DNA of 64,000 bases. Origin: DATMER01 sp034667225 (lineage in GTDB: Bacteria; Acidobacteriota; Thermoanaerobaculia; Multivoradales; UBA5704). The position numbers and the translations under genes are program-made. The stretch lies in NCBI GenBank assembly GCA_034667225.1, contig JAXDKG010000060.1, positions 1-64,000 of the forward strand. Reading direction: 5' to 3'. This document shows, piece by piece, positions 38,024 to 45,734 of this stretch. The notes under the pieces were generated by a model. That model did no database searches and was not told where the DNA came from. It saw only the letters and a program-made list of their open reading frames with translations. Every line of letters begins with the position of its first letter. Within the stretch, counting starts at the first letter, position 1.

Positions 38024-40480
38024 ATGACCACCCTGCTCCAGGATCTCCGTTACGCCGTCCGTCTCCTGCTGCGGACCCCGGGCTTCACGCTGCTCGCCGC
38101 TCTCACCCTCGCCCTGGGGATCGGCGCCAACGCGGCGATCTTCAGCGTGATCAACGCCGTGCTGCTGGCTCCGCTGCCCTACGCGGCTCCGGACCGGCTG
38201 GCGATCGTCTACAGCCAGTTCCCGTCCATGGGCTTCAACCGCTTCTGGGCCTCGGCCCCGGAGTTCCTGGACCTGCGCCAGAATTCGCGGAGCTTCGAGG
38301 AGTTGGGGGCCTACACGACCGGCGCGGCCAACATCACGGGCGGCGACGAGCCCGTGCGGGTGCGTGTCGCCCGGGTCTCGGCCGGCCTCTTTCCCGTGCT
38401 CGGCGTGAAGCCGGCGCTGGGGCGCACCTTCACTGCCAAGGAGGACCTTCCGAACACGGAGTCCATGGTGGTGCTCAGCCACGAGCTCTGGCGGCGAGCC
38501 TTCGGAGCCGAGCGCGGCGTCCTCGGCAAGCGGGTGCAGGTGGATGGGGTCGATCGCACGGTGCTCGGGGTCATGCCCGCCGGCTTCGACGTGGGGGAAG
38601 AGCGGGTCGAAGCGTGGGTCCCCCTGGCCCTGGACCCCGCGAATCCGGGCAATCGGGGCGGCCACTACCTCTACATGGTGGGCAAGCTCAAGCCGGGCGT
38701 GAACGTGGCGCAGGCGCGTTCGGAGATCGCCGGGCTCGTGAAACGCTGGAAGACGGACCTGCCCAACACCCACAGCCTGAGCCCGGACCGGCATCCGCTC
38801 GTGATCCAGCCGCTGCTTGACGACCTGGTGGGAAGCGTGCGGCCGAAGATGTGGCTGCTCATGGGCGCGGTCGGGCTGGTGCTGCTGATCGCCTGCGCCA
38901 ACGTGGCGAACCTGCTGCTCGCCCGGGCTGAGGCCCGGCAGAAGGAGATCGCGGTGCGCACCGCGCTGGGCGCGCAACGCGGCCGGCTGCTGCGCCAGTT
39001 CCTCACCGAGAGCATCGTCCTGTCGCTGTTCGGCGGCGCCCTGGGGCTGCTCCTCGCGAGCTGGGGCGTGCGCGCCATCGTTGCCACGAACCTGGAAAGC
39101 CTTCCCCGCGTGAGAGAGATCGGGATCGACGGCCGGGTCCTCCTCTTCACCCTCGGGGTGGCCATCCTCACCGGCGTGCTGTTCGGGCTGGCGCCGGCGA
39201 TGCACGCCCGGGCCTCGGTGATGTTCTCGTCGCTCAAGGAAGGGAGCCAGAGGTCCACGGCCGGAGCGGGCCGGCAGTTCCTCCGGCGGGCGCTCGTGAT
39301 CTCCGAGGTCGCCCTGGCCGCGACCCTGGTGATCGTCGGCGGCCTGCTGATCCGCAGCTTCTGGCTGTTGCAGCAGGTGGACCCCGGGTTCGATGCCAAC
39401 AACGTGCTCACCTTCCAGATCGCGCTGCCCGACGCCCGCTATCCCGAGGAGCCGCAGGTCGTGGCCTTCTATCAGCGGCTCGTTGACCGTCTGCGCGTCC
39501 TGCCCGGCGTCGAATCAGCCGCCGCGGCCTGGGGGCTGCCGCCGAAGCGGGACCTCCTGGCGAACGACACCGACTTCGAGGGAGTGCCCAAGCCGCCGAA
39601 CGGCCCGATCCACAACGTGGACTACTGGCAGTTCGTGACCCACGACTACCTCCAGACGCTGAAGATCCCGATCGTGAACGGCCGCGGGTTCCTGCCCTCC
39701 GACGCCGCCGGAACGCCGGGAGTGGTGCTGGTCAACGAGACCACCGCGAAGCTCTTCTGGCCCGGCAAGGATCCCCTCGGCCGCCGTCTCCGGGCGCCGG
39801 GGCCGGACGACGCGCCGCTGCCCTGGCTGACCGTGGTCGGCGTGGTCAAGGATGTCAAGCAGGCGGGATTGGAGGCGAAGACGGGCACGGAGGTCTACTT
39901 CCTCCAGGCCCAGATGCCGGAGACGCTGGACGGGGCCACGGACGACATGTATCTGCTCCTGCGCACGGCGGGCGATCCCCTGTCTCTCGTGAGCCAGGTG
40001 AGGCGCGAGGTCCGGGCTCTGGATCCGGGCCTGCCGCTGGCCGACGTCCGCAGCCTGGAGAGGGTGGTGTTCGAATCCGTGGCAGAGCCGCGCTTCATCA
40101 CCTCCATGGCGCTGCTCTTCGCGTTCGTGGCCCTGGCGCTTGCGGCCGTGGGGACCTACGGCGTGCTGTCCTACTCGGTGGAGCAGCGGACCCAGGAGAT
40201 CGGGGTGCGCATGGCGCTCGGGGCGCAGGGAAGCCAGGTACTGGGGATGGTCCTGGCGCAGGGCGCCGGGCTGGTGGTGGTCGGCCTTGTCTTGGGCGTG
40301 GTCTTGGCCCTGGCACTGCAGCGCGTCCTGGCCGGGATGCTCTTCGGCGTGGCCGCCACCGATCCGACGATCTTCGCCGGTGTCGTCGTGGTGCTAGCCG
40401 CGGTATCGCTGATCGCCTGCTACCTGCCCGCCCGGCGCGCGACCCGGATCAGCCCATTGGTGGCGCTGCGCTACGAGTAG
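38024..40480 (+). CDS. ADOP-type MacB/FtsX-like permease (second copy)
   Basis: 818 residues, same plan as the permease at 12.3 kb: N-terminal helix (LLAALTLALGIGANAAIF), MacB-like periplasmic core, FtsX block with LLLARAEARQKEIAVRTALGA near 300, second core, second FtsX block with YGVLSYSVEQRTQEIGVRMALGA, and the ending YLPARRATRISPLVALRYE. Inner-membrane; transport or mechanotransmission role unknown; no partner ATPase adjacent. The two ADOPs are clearly paralogous but divergent, not a recent duplication. A PAP2-like gene starts 16 bases after the stop. Confidence 0.93.
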   Translation: MTTLLQDLRYAVRLLLRTPGFTLLAALTLALGIGANAAIFSVINAVLLAPLPYAAPDRLAIVYSQFPSMGFNRFWASAPEFLDLRQNSRSFEELGAYTTGAANITGGDEPVRVRVARVSAGLFPVLGVKPALGRTFTAKEDLPNTESMVVLSHELWRRAFGAERGVLGKRVQVDGVDRTVLGVMPAGFDVGEERVEAWVPLALDPANPGNRGGHYLYMVGKLKPGVNVAQARSEIAGLVKRWKTDLPNTHSLSPDRHPLVIQPLLDDLVGSVRPKMWLLMGAVGLVLLIACANVANLLLARAEARQKEIAVRTALGAQRGRLLRQFLTESIVLSLFGGALGLLLASWGVRAIVATNLESLPRVREIGIDGRVLLFTLGVAILTGVLFGLAPAMHARASVMFSSLKEGSQRSTAGAGRQFLRRALVISEVALAATLVIVGGLLIRSFWLLQQVDPGFDANNVLTFQIALPDARYPEEPQVVAFYQRLVDRLRVLPGVESAAAAWGLPPKRDLLANDTDFEGVPKPPNGPIHNVDYWQFVTHDYLQTLKIPIVNGRGFLPSDAAGTPGVVLVNETTAKLFWPGKDPLGRRLRAPGPDDAPLPWLTVVGVVKDVKQAGLEAKTGTEVYFLQAQMPETLDGATDDMYLLLRTAGDPLSLVSQVRREVRALDPGLPLADVRSLERVVFESVAEPRFITSMALLFAFVALALAAVGTYGVLSYSVEQRTQEIGVRMALGAQGSQVLGMVLAQGAGLVVVGLVLGVVLALALQRVLAGMLFGVAATDPTIFAGVVVVLAAVSLIACYLPARRATRISPLVALRYE

Positions 40481-40496
40481 TCGGTAGAGTCCCGCG

Positions 40497-41156
40497 GTGC
40501 GCTCCCTGCGGGACTCAATCGCCGTCGCGTTGATTTGGCGCTACGCCTGCCACTCGGTCATGCTGGGCCTCTCTCTCCTCACGGAGGGGAGGCCCGCGCC
40601 GTCGCTGCCGGACACGGTCCTCGACCGCCTGCCGCGGATCGACTGGATCGCCGACCACAACTATTGGATCTGGCTGGTCTGCTACGTGCCCGCGGCGCTG
40701 CTCCTGTGGCGCCGAGACCGGCCGGCCTTTATCCATTTCCTCTATCTCGGCGGAGTGCTCAGCCTGGTGCGGGGTCTCTGCGTCGGTCTTACCGCCCTGG
40801 GGCCGGCGTATGGTCCGGACGTCAACGTGGGGCTATCCGGGGACCAACTGATGTCCGCGTGGCTCGCGCTGATCAACCCGTTCTCCACTTTGTTTGGGAA
40901 TGCGGCCCAGGTCTACCTGACCAAGGACCTCTTCTTCTCGGGGCACGTCTCCACGACCTTCCTTCTCTGGCTCTACTGCCGGGGGAAGGGGAGGCTAGGA
41001 GCCTTGGCTGCCGTGGCGCACTGGGTTACGGTGGCGGTGGTGCTGCTGTCGCACCTCCACTACACGATCGACGTGGTGGGGGCGTGGGCGGTAACGTACA
41101 GCCTGTATGTGCTGGCGCAAGGACGTCGAGCAGGCGGGATGCCGATGCGCCGCTAG
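40497..41156 (+). CDS. Membrane PAP2-type phosphatase / sphingomyelin-synthase-like protein (PAP2_C)
   Basis: 219 residues with about six hydrophobic helices. Motifs SGHVSTTFLLW and SHLHYTIDVVGAW match the two histidine motifs of the sphingomyelin synthase-like branch of the PAP2 superfamily, so it likely removes or transfers phosphate groups on lipids at the membrane. GTG 40497 begins 16 bases after the ADOP stop. Which lipid is used is unknown. Convergent with the pectate lyase-like gene. Confidence 0.82.
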   Translation: MRSLRDSIAVALIWRYACHSVMLGLSLLTEGRPAPSLPDTVLDRLPRIDWIADHNYWIWLVCYVPAALLLWRRDRPAFIHFLYLGGVLSLVRGLCVGLTALGPAYGPDVNVGLSGDQLMSAWLALINPFSTLFGNAAQVYLTKDLFFSGHVSTTFLLWLYCRGKGRLGALAAVAHWVTVAVVLLSHLHYTIDVVGAWAVTYSLYVLAQGRRAGGMPMRR

Positions 41157-41173
41157 CTGAATTGTTCGATTTT

Positions 41174-42367
41174 CTACAAAAGAAGCAGCAAATCCTTTCT
41201 CGGATCTTCCGGGTCATCTGCCTTATCCACGCTGGAACCGGCGGCCTTGGCGAGAGCCAACCAATTGACCTGGTCCTTGGCTGTCACGTCGGGTTGGGAC
41301 CTTGCGAGCCCTGCTCGGTTGTAAATGGAATTCACGTCGATGTCCGGAAATCCTTTTTTTGGCCGGGGCGGGCCGCCGGCGGGGTTTTCCGTTCCGTCTG
41401 GGGAGTCGAATCGGTTGGTACGGTCCGGCTTGAAAAGGTCAAGGGCCGGAAACCCGATATCCACGGTCGTGCCGAGGTCTATCTGGATCGTCTCGGCGAG
41501 CTTCAGATTCCAGGGGATGAACCTGTTGGCCTGGATCAAGGCTACTGCCTCATTCCCTACTGACATTCCGTTCCAGGTATCGGTGCCGTTGGACTTTTTG
41601 TTCTCCGTGTTTCCGAATCCCCAGCGATACAGGAGATTGTTGTAGATATGGCCGAAATTGCCCGGAAAGGCGACCCTGGGGCTGCGGCGCCAGACGTCAA
41701 CGAAGACGTTGTTGGCAACCGTGACGAACGAATTGCCCTTCAATCGGTTCTTCTTCGAATCGATAACGCTGGTGATGTCGACGGCGCCGCGGTTGGCGAA
41801 GGGGCGGTAGCCATCTGCCGTGAGGGGCTCCAGGGGCTTGCCAGGGTCGCTGTCGAAGAAGAGGCAGTGGTCGATGGTCGCGAGCAGGCGCGACTTATAA
41901 CTGCGGCTTTCGATGGCGATGTCTCTGAAGCCATCGAAGGAGCACTGGGTGATACGTATCCTGTTCGTAACCTCGCTGGAGCTGTTCGTGCCGTCGAAAA
42001 GGATCCCGTCCGCCTCACCGGTACCGTCGGAGCGGAACGCCAAGCCTTGGATGAGGATGTTGTCGGCGCGTGCGAGATCGAGGATCAGCCCGATGTTTTG
42101 CACGATGATGCGGGCGTTCGTCTGCGCGCGAATCGTGAGATTCTTGGCGCGGATCGTGAACTTCTTCGGCGTACTCATCCTGAAGTCATAAGTGGTAAGC
42201 AGACCGGAGGCCGCGGTCAGCTCGATCACGGTCGGCCCATTGGAGTCGCCGAGATTTTGCAATTGTGTTGTCAAGTCCGAGACGTTGGCGACAGTCGTCG
42301 CCATGGTGGCGGCGCCCCCGCCGTCGACGTCCTTGCCAAAGCCTAAAGACGGATTGCTCGTGTCCAT
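41174..42367 (-). CDS. Pectate lyase-like right-handed beta-helix protein (PL1 type)
   Basis: 397 residues, parallel beta-helix with asparagine ladders. PL1-type landmarks: IDHCLFFDSD around 165, and WRRSPRVAFPGNFGHIYNNLLYRWG around 230-255, which contains the R-x-x-P-x-x-R and H-x-x-NN pattern of the catalytic arginine region. Expected reaction is beta-elimination of polygalacturonate. Oddly, there is no signal peptide: the protein opens MDTSNPSLGFGKDVDGGGAA. AGGAGG lies nine bases before the ATG and a good promoter further up. Possibly exported by another route, or a distant relative with a different substrate. Confidence 0.8.
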   Translation of the reverse strand: MDTSNPSLGFGKDVDGGGAATMATTVANVSDLTTQLQNLGDSNGPTVIELTAASGLLTTYDFRMSTPKKFTIRAKNLTIRAQTNARIIVQNIGLILDLARADNILIQGLAFRSDGTGEADGILFDGTNSSSEVTNRIRITQCSFDGFRDIAIESRSYKSRLLATIDHCLFFDSDPGKPLEPLTADGYRPFANRGAVDITSVIDSKKNRLKGNSFVTVANNVFVDVWRRSPRVAFPGNFGHIYNNLLYRWGFGNTENKKSNGTDTWNGMSVGNEAVALIQANRFIPWNLKLAETIQIDLGTTVDIGFPALDLFKPDRTNRFDSPDGTENPAGGPPRPKKGFPDIDVNSIYNRAGLARSQPDVTAKDQVNWLALAKAAGSSVDKADDPEDPRKDLLLLL

Positions 42368-42422
42368 TGCTTAACCCCTCCTGGGGATCGGCTACCTTTT
42401 TTGCTCTCAGGAACTTGCGGAG

Positions 42423-42452
42423 AGGATAATGCCCGGCGCAGGACGATGTCAA
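42423..42452 (-). promoter_or_regulatory. Sigma-70-type promoter for the pectate lyase-like gene
   Basis: Read on the minus strand: a perfect -35 box TTGACA (42447-42452), 18-bp spacer, then TATCCT (42423-42428) as -10. Transcription would begin near 42416, leaving a leader of about 50 bases before the ATG at 42367. Confidence 0.55.
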
Positions 42453-42507
42453 TTCGTGGGCGCGGTCAAACTGAAGCCGGGTGGTGCTCGTGCTGCGCCT
42501 CGGCGTC

Positions 42508-42843
42508 CATCCTACGTTGAAGGGACAACTCCCTCTTCAACGTAGGCTCGAACCTTTTCAACGTAGGATGCTCAGTTTTCAACGAAGAAAGGAGGGTTCG
42601 TTGAAAAGCGGGGAAACTCTTCAACGTACAAGCCTTCTTGCGTTGAAAATACAACAGGATACGTTGCAGAGTGAACCTATTTCTCAACGTAAGCAGGATC
42701 CATTTCAACGTAGGGCGTTTGGATTTCAACGTACTGGGCAGTCTACGTTGAAAAGGAAGGGCGTTTTTCAACGCAGGATGTTTCCCTTGCAACGTAGGAT
42801 CGAGGGATTTCAACGTACCCTGGATACATTTCAACGTAGCGGC
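42508..42843. repeat. 21-bp cassette array B (core TTCAACGTA), with units inverted in place
   Basis: Sixteen consecutive 21-bp cassettes with no indel. Core TTCAACGTA (often followed by GG) sits at 42536, 42557, 42620, 42704, 42725, 42809 and 42830, with one-base variants at 42578, 42683, 42767 and 42788. Five cassettes carry the reverse complement (core starts 42513, 42597, 42639, 42660, 42744). Centre-to-centre spacing is 21 bp between like neighbours, 19 from plus to minus and 23 from minus to plus, exactly as if each cassette had been turned about its own centre. Adjacent opposite cassettes form hairpins. In one case (42578 with 42597) the variant base is matched in both arms: TTCAACGAA and TTCGTTGAA. 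The spacers (about 12 bp) are not conserved. Lies between two minus-strand genes. Confidence 0.92.
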
Positions 42844-42869
42844 CCTCCCGGGAGGCATCCCGGGAGGGC
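42842..42869 (-). terminator. Strong GC hairpin at the 3' end of the amidohydrolase operon
   Basis: Perfect 12-bp stem GCCCTCCCGGGA / TCCCGGGAGGGC around a four-base loop, 11 bases beyond the stop of the amidohydrolase-like gene. No T run follows on the minus strand, so it may act as a pause, Rho-assisted terminator or mRNA end protector. Confidence 0.5.
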
Positions 42870-42880
42870 GGTAAGGATCT

Positions 42881-44125
42881 TCAGGGGTGGTAGCCGTCCT
42901 TGTAGCGGTCGCGCAGCTCGAGCTGACGGCTTTCCATGGGGATCTGGACTCCCCGGATGAAGACCGCCTCGGGGAAGGAGGTCACTTCCAGGGGATCGCC
43001 ATCCCAGATCACCACGTCCGCGTCCTTGCCCGGCTCCAGGGTGCCGTAGCGGTCGGACAGGCCCCAGAGGCGGGCGGGGACGACGGTCATGGCGGCCAGG
43101 GCGGCGTCCCAGGGCAGGCCGTTGGCCACGGCGATGCCGGCGTTCTGGCGGATGTTGCGCGAGTTGTGGGCGTCGCGGGTCATGAAGGCGAAGGTCACTC
43201 CGGCGCGGTGCAGGCGCGCCGCGTTCTCCAGGGTGGCCCCGATGCTCTCGAAGCTGCCGGGGAGGTTCTCGATCGGGTTGATCAGGACCGGCACCTTGGC
43301 CGCGGCGATGTCCTCTGCCACTTCCCAGGCTTCGCTGACGCCCGCCAGGATGATCTTCAGCTTCTCTTCCTTCGCGATCCGCAGCACCGTCTGGATGTCG
43401 CTCGCTCGGTCGACCGTGAGGACGAGCGGGAGCTCACCCCGGATTACCGGTTGCAGGGCTTCCAGGTCGAGCCGGGAGAGGACGTAGTTCCGCCGCTCGC
43501 CCTTCTCGTACGACTTCTGGTTCTCGTTGAAGTCTCGGGCATCCTGAAGGGTCTCGCGCAGCCGGAGCAGCGCCGCGGCACGGGAGCCGCCCGCGAAGCG
43601 CATTCCGCGCTCGCCGAGGACGCCGAACATCGCTACCGGCGACTTGACCAGGTAGTCGCCAGGACCGCCGAGGTGGATCACCACGCCCTGCCCGGCGATC
43701 AGGCTGCTCCCGGCTCTCGGAGCCACTACCGCGCGGGTCAGCCCTTCGATCCGGTTGATCGGGATCAGCATGGAGCGCGGGTTGATGGCGTCCGCCACGT
43801 TGAAGGCCGCGGTGATGCGGTCGTCCTCAGTGGCCGAGTCCTGGGTGGCTTCGACCGCGTCAACTTCGACGACGCCGAGCTGACTCAGCGAGTCCATGAG
43901 CCCCGGGGTGACGATCTTGCCGGCCGCGTCGATGCGCCGGGCGCCATTCGGCACCGCCACGTCGCGTCCGACCGCGACGATCCTGCCGTCGCGGATCACC
44001 ACGGTGGCGCCGTCGATCGTCCCCGCGGGCCCCAAGGTGACGACCCGGCCGCCGGTGATAGCGACCGTCTCGGCTGCCGCGGGCAGAGAGATCAGAGCGG
44101 AAAGGAGGATCAGGGCCTTTCTCAT
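42881..44125 (-). CDS. Exported amidohydrolase-like protein lacking the HxH metal motif
   Basis: 414 residues with signal peptide (KALILLSALISLPAAAE). The fold is the imidazolonepropionase/DAEP-type amidohydrolase: small beta-domain (AITGGRVVTLG...VVIRDGRIVAVG), then TPGLMD and the barrel, and C-terminal GTLEPGKDADVVIWDGDPLE. Where active enzymes have H-x-H after TPG..D, this one reads DSLSQLG, so two metal ligands are missing; MTRDAHNSRN lies where the later acidic ligand would be. It is probably inactive or uses another chemistry. The start ATG overlaps the upstream gene's stop (ATGA), so the two are translated together and may form a complex. Confidence 0.88.
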   Translation of the reverse strand: MRKALILLSALISLPAAAETVAITGGRVVTLGPAGTIDGATVVIRDGRIVAVGRDVAVPNGARRIDAAGKIVTPGLMDSLSQLGVVEVDAVEATQDSATEDDRITAAFNVADAINPRSMLIPINRIEGLTRAVVAPRAGSSLIAGQGVVIHLGGPGDYLVKSPVAMFGVLGERGMRFAGGSRAAALLRLRETLQDARDFNENQKSYEKGERRNYVLSRLDLEALQPVIRGELPLVLTVDRASDIQTVLRIAKEEKLKIILAGVSEAWEVAEDIAAAKVPVLINPIENLPGSFESIGATLENAARLHRAGVTFAFMTRDAHNSRNIRQNAGIAVANGLPWDAALAAMTVVPARLWGLSDRYGTLEPGKDADVVIWDGDPLEVTSFPEAVFIRGVQIPMESRQLELRDRYKDGYHP

Positions 44126-45627
44126 TGCACACCTCCTTCGAGAGAGGTGGGCATGATCCCGATCTCGAAGTCGGTCCGCGGCTGGAGCTTGCCGCGGTCG
44201 AAGATCAGGGCGCCGTCGATGTAGACCTTCTCGGCCCGGGTGTAGACGCTGAACGGGTTGCCGCTCCAGACCACCACGTCGGCCATCTTGCCCACTTCCA
44301 GCGATCCGGTCTGATCGCCGACCCCGATCGACTTCGCGGGGTTGATCGTGATCCACCGGATAGCGTCCTCGGGCCGGATGTTCATGCCCATGCGGTTGCC
44401 GGCGGCCATGGCCTTGGCGGCTTCCTGATTAAGCCGTTGGATGCCGTCGGCGGAGTCGGAGTGGATGACCACGCAGGCGCCTGCCTTCTGCAGAATCGCG
44501 GCGTTCTCGCGGATGCCGTCCAGGGCCTCCATCTTGAAGCCCCACCAGTCGGCCCAGATGTCGGAGCAGATGCCCTCGCGGGCCAGGACGTCGGCAATCT
44601 TGTAGGCCTCGACGGCATGGTGAAAGGCCGCGATCTTGTAGCCGAACTCGCGGGCGATGTCGATCATGGTCAGCATCTCGTCCGCGCGATAGCAGTGGTT
44701 CTGGACGAGGATCTCTCCGGCGAGCACGCCGGCGAGCGTCTCCTTCGCCAGGTCGCGGCCCGGGGGCTTGTCGTCCTTGTCGTACTTGTAGTCTCTGGCC
44801 TTGCCGTCCTTCTCCCGCTGGCGCTCTCTCTCGCGATAATCATCCCAACTGCGGCGGTACTCGGCTGCGTCGATCCAGGCGCGGCGATAGCCGGCCACGT
44901 TGCCCATGCGGGTCATGGGGGAGCGCCCCTTTTCGCCGTAGACGCGCTTCGGGTTCTCACCGCAGGCCATCTTGAGGCCGTAGGGGGCGCCCGGGAACTT
45001 CATCTGGTCGACGTGCAGGGCGGGGACGTTCTTGACCGTCACGCTGCGCCCGCCGATCAGGTTGCCCGAGCCGGGGAGGATCTGCATGGCCGTGACCCCG
45101 CCGGCGAGAGCGAGGGGGAACTGGGGATCGTGCGGCCAGACCGCGTGCTCGGCCCAGACTTCCGCGGTGACCGGGTTGGTCATCTCATTGCCGTCTTCGT
45201 TGGCTTCGACCCCGGGCGATGCGTAGACCCCGAGATGGGAGTGGGCGTCGATGATGCCCGGCGTCACCCACTTGCCGGTGGCGTCCACGACCGTGGCACC
45301 GGCCGGCGCCTGGATGTTGCCGCTCCCGCCGACCATCGAGACGCGGCCGTCCTGCAGCAGGATCGACCCGCGCTCGATGCGGTCGCCCGCGGCGGTGAGA
45401 ATCGTGGCATTGGTGATCAGGACCGGGCCGGACGGCAGCGGCTTGTAGGTAGAGAGATAGGCGTCGTTGGGGTCCCTGGTGTCCTTGCTGTCCCTGGACG
45501 GCTCGGGAGTGGCAGGCGCTTCGGCCTTCGCGGGAGCCTCCGAAGGAGACATGGCCGTGGCGCAGCCGCCGAGAAGAAGGGCCGCCAGGGAGAGTAAAGC
45601 CGGATAGTGCAATGGATTGTTCTGCAT
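44122..45627 (-). CDS. Amidohydrolase-family lipoprotein with intact metal motif
   Basis: 501 residues. Lipobox LLLGGC at the signal peptide end, so it is a lipid-anchored periplasmic or outer-membrane protein. The amidohydrolase hallmark is intact: TPGIIDAHSHLGV with the HxH pair, later histidines in IAAFHHAVEAYKI, and the acidic ligand in IHSDSADG; C-terminal SLEVGKMADVVVWSGNPF is typical. An inserted charged stretch (YRERERQREKDGKARDYKYDKDDK, about 230-255) is unusual. Start at 45627 has GAGGAGG just two bases ahead. Likely hydrolyses cyclic amides or peptides; substrate unknown. Followed by a partner gene with an ATGA overlap. Confidence 0.9.
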   Translation of the reverse strand: MQNNPLHYPALLSLAALLLGGCATAMSPSEAPAKAEAPATPEPSRDSKDTRDPNDAYLSTYKPLPSGPVLITNATILTAAGDRIERGSILLQDGRVSMVGGSGNIQAPAGATVVDATGKWVTPGIIDAHSHLGVYASPGVEANEDGNEMTNPVTAEVWAEHAVWPHDPQFPLALAGGVTAMQILPGSGNLIGGRSVTVKNVPALHVDQMKFPGAPYGLKMACGENPKRVYGEKGRSPMTRMGNVAGYRRAWIDAAEYRRSWDDYRERERQREKDGKARDYKYDKDDKPPGRDLAKETLAGVLAGEILVQNHCYRADEMLTMIDIAREFGYKIAAFHHAVEAYKIADVLAREGICSDIWADWWGFKMEALDGIRENAAILQKAGACVVIHSDSADGIQRLNQEAAKAMAAGNRMGMNIRPEDAIRWITINPAKSIGVGDQTGSLEVGKMADVVVWSGNPFSVYTRAEKVYIDGALIFDRGKLQPRTDFEIGIMPTSLEGGVQ

Positions 45628-45734
45628 AACCTCCTCATCCAAGATGGCTTGGCGCCGGGGATGCTACCACGGGGGGCGTGGTAGCATTCCGGGTAGAATC
45701 CGGCCCTGGCCGGTTCCCTTTCGGAGGTTCGAGC

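Noticed and set aside
42508..42843. CRISPR array
   Set aside because: The conserved core is only 9-11 bp, spacers are about 12 bp, cores occur in both orientations and no cas genes are present.
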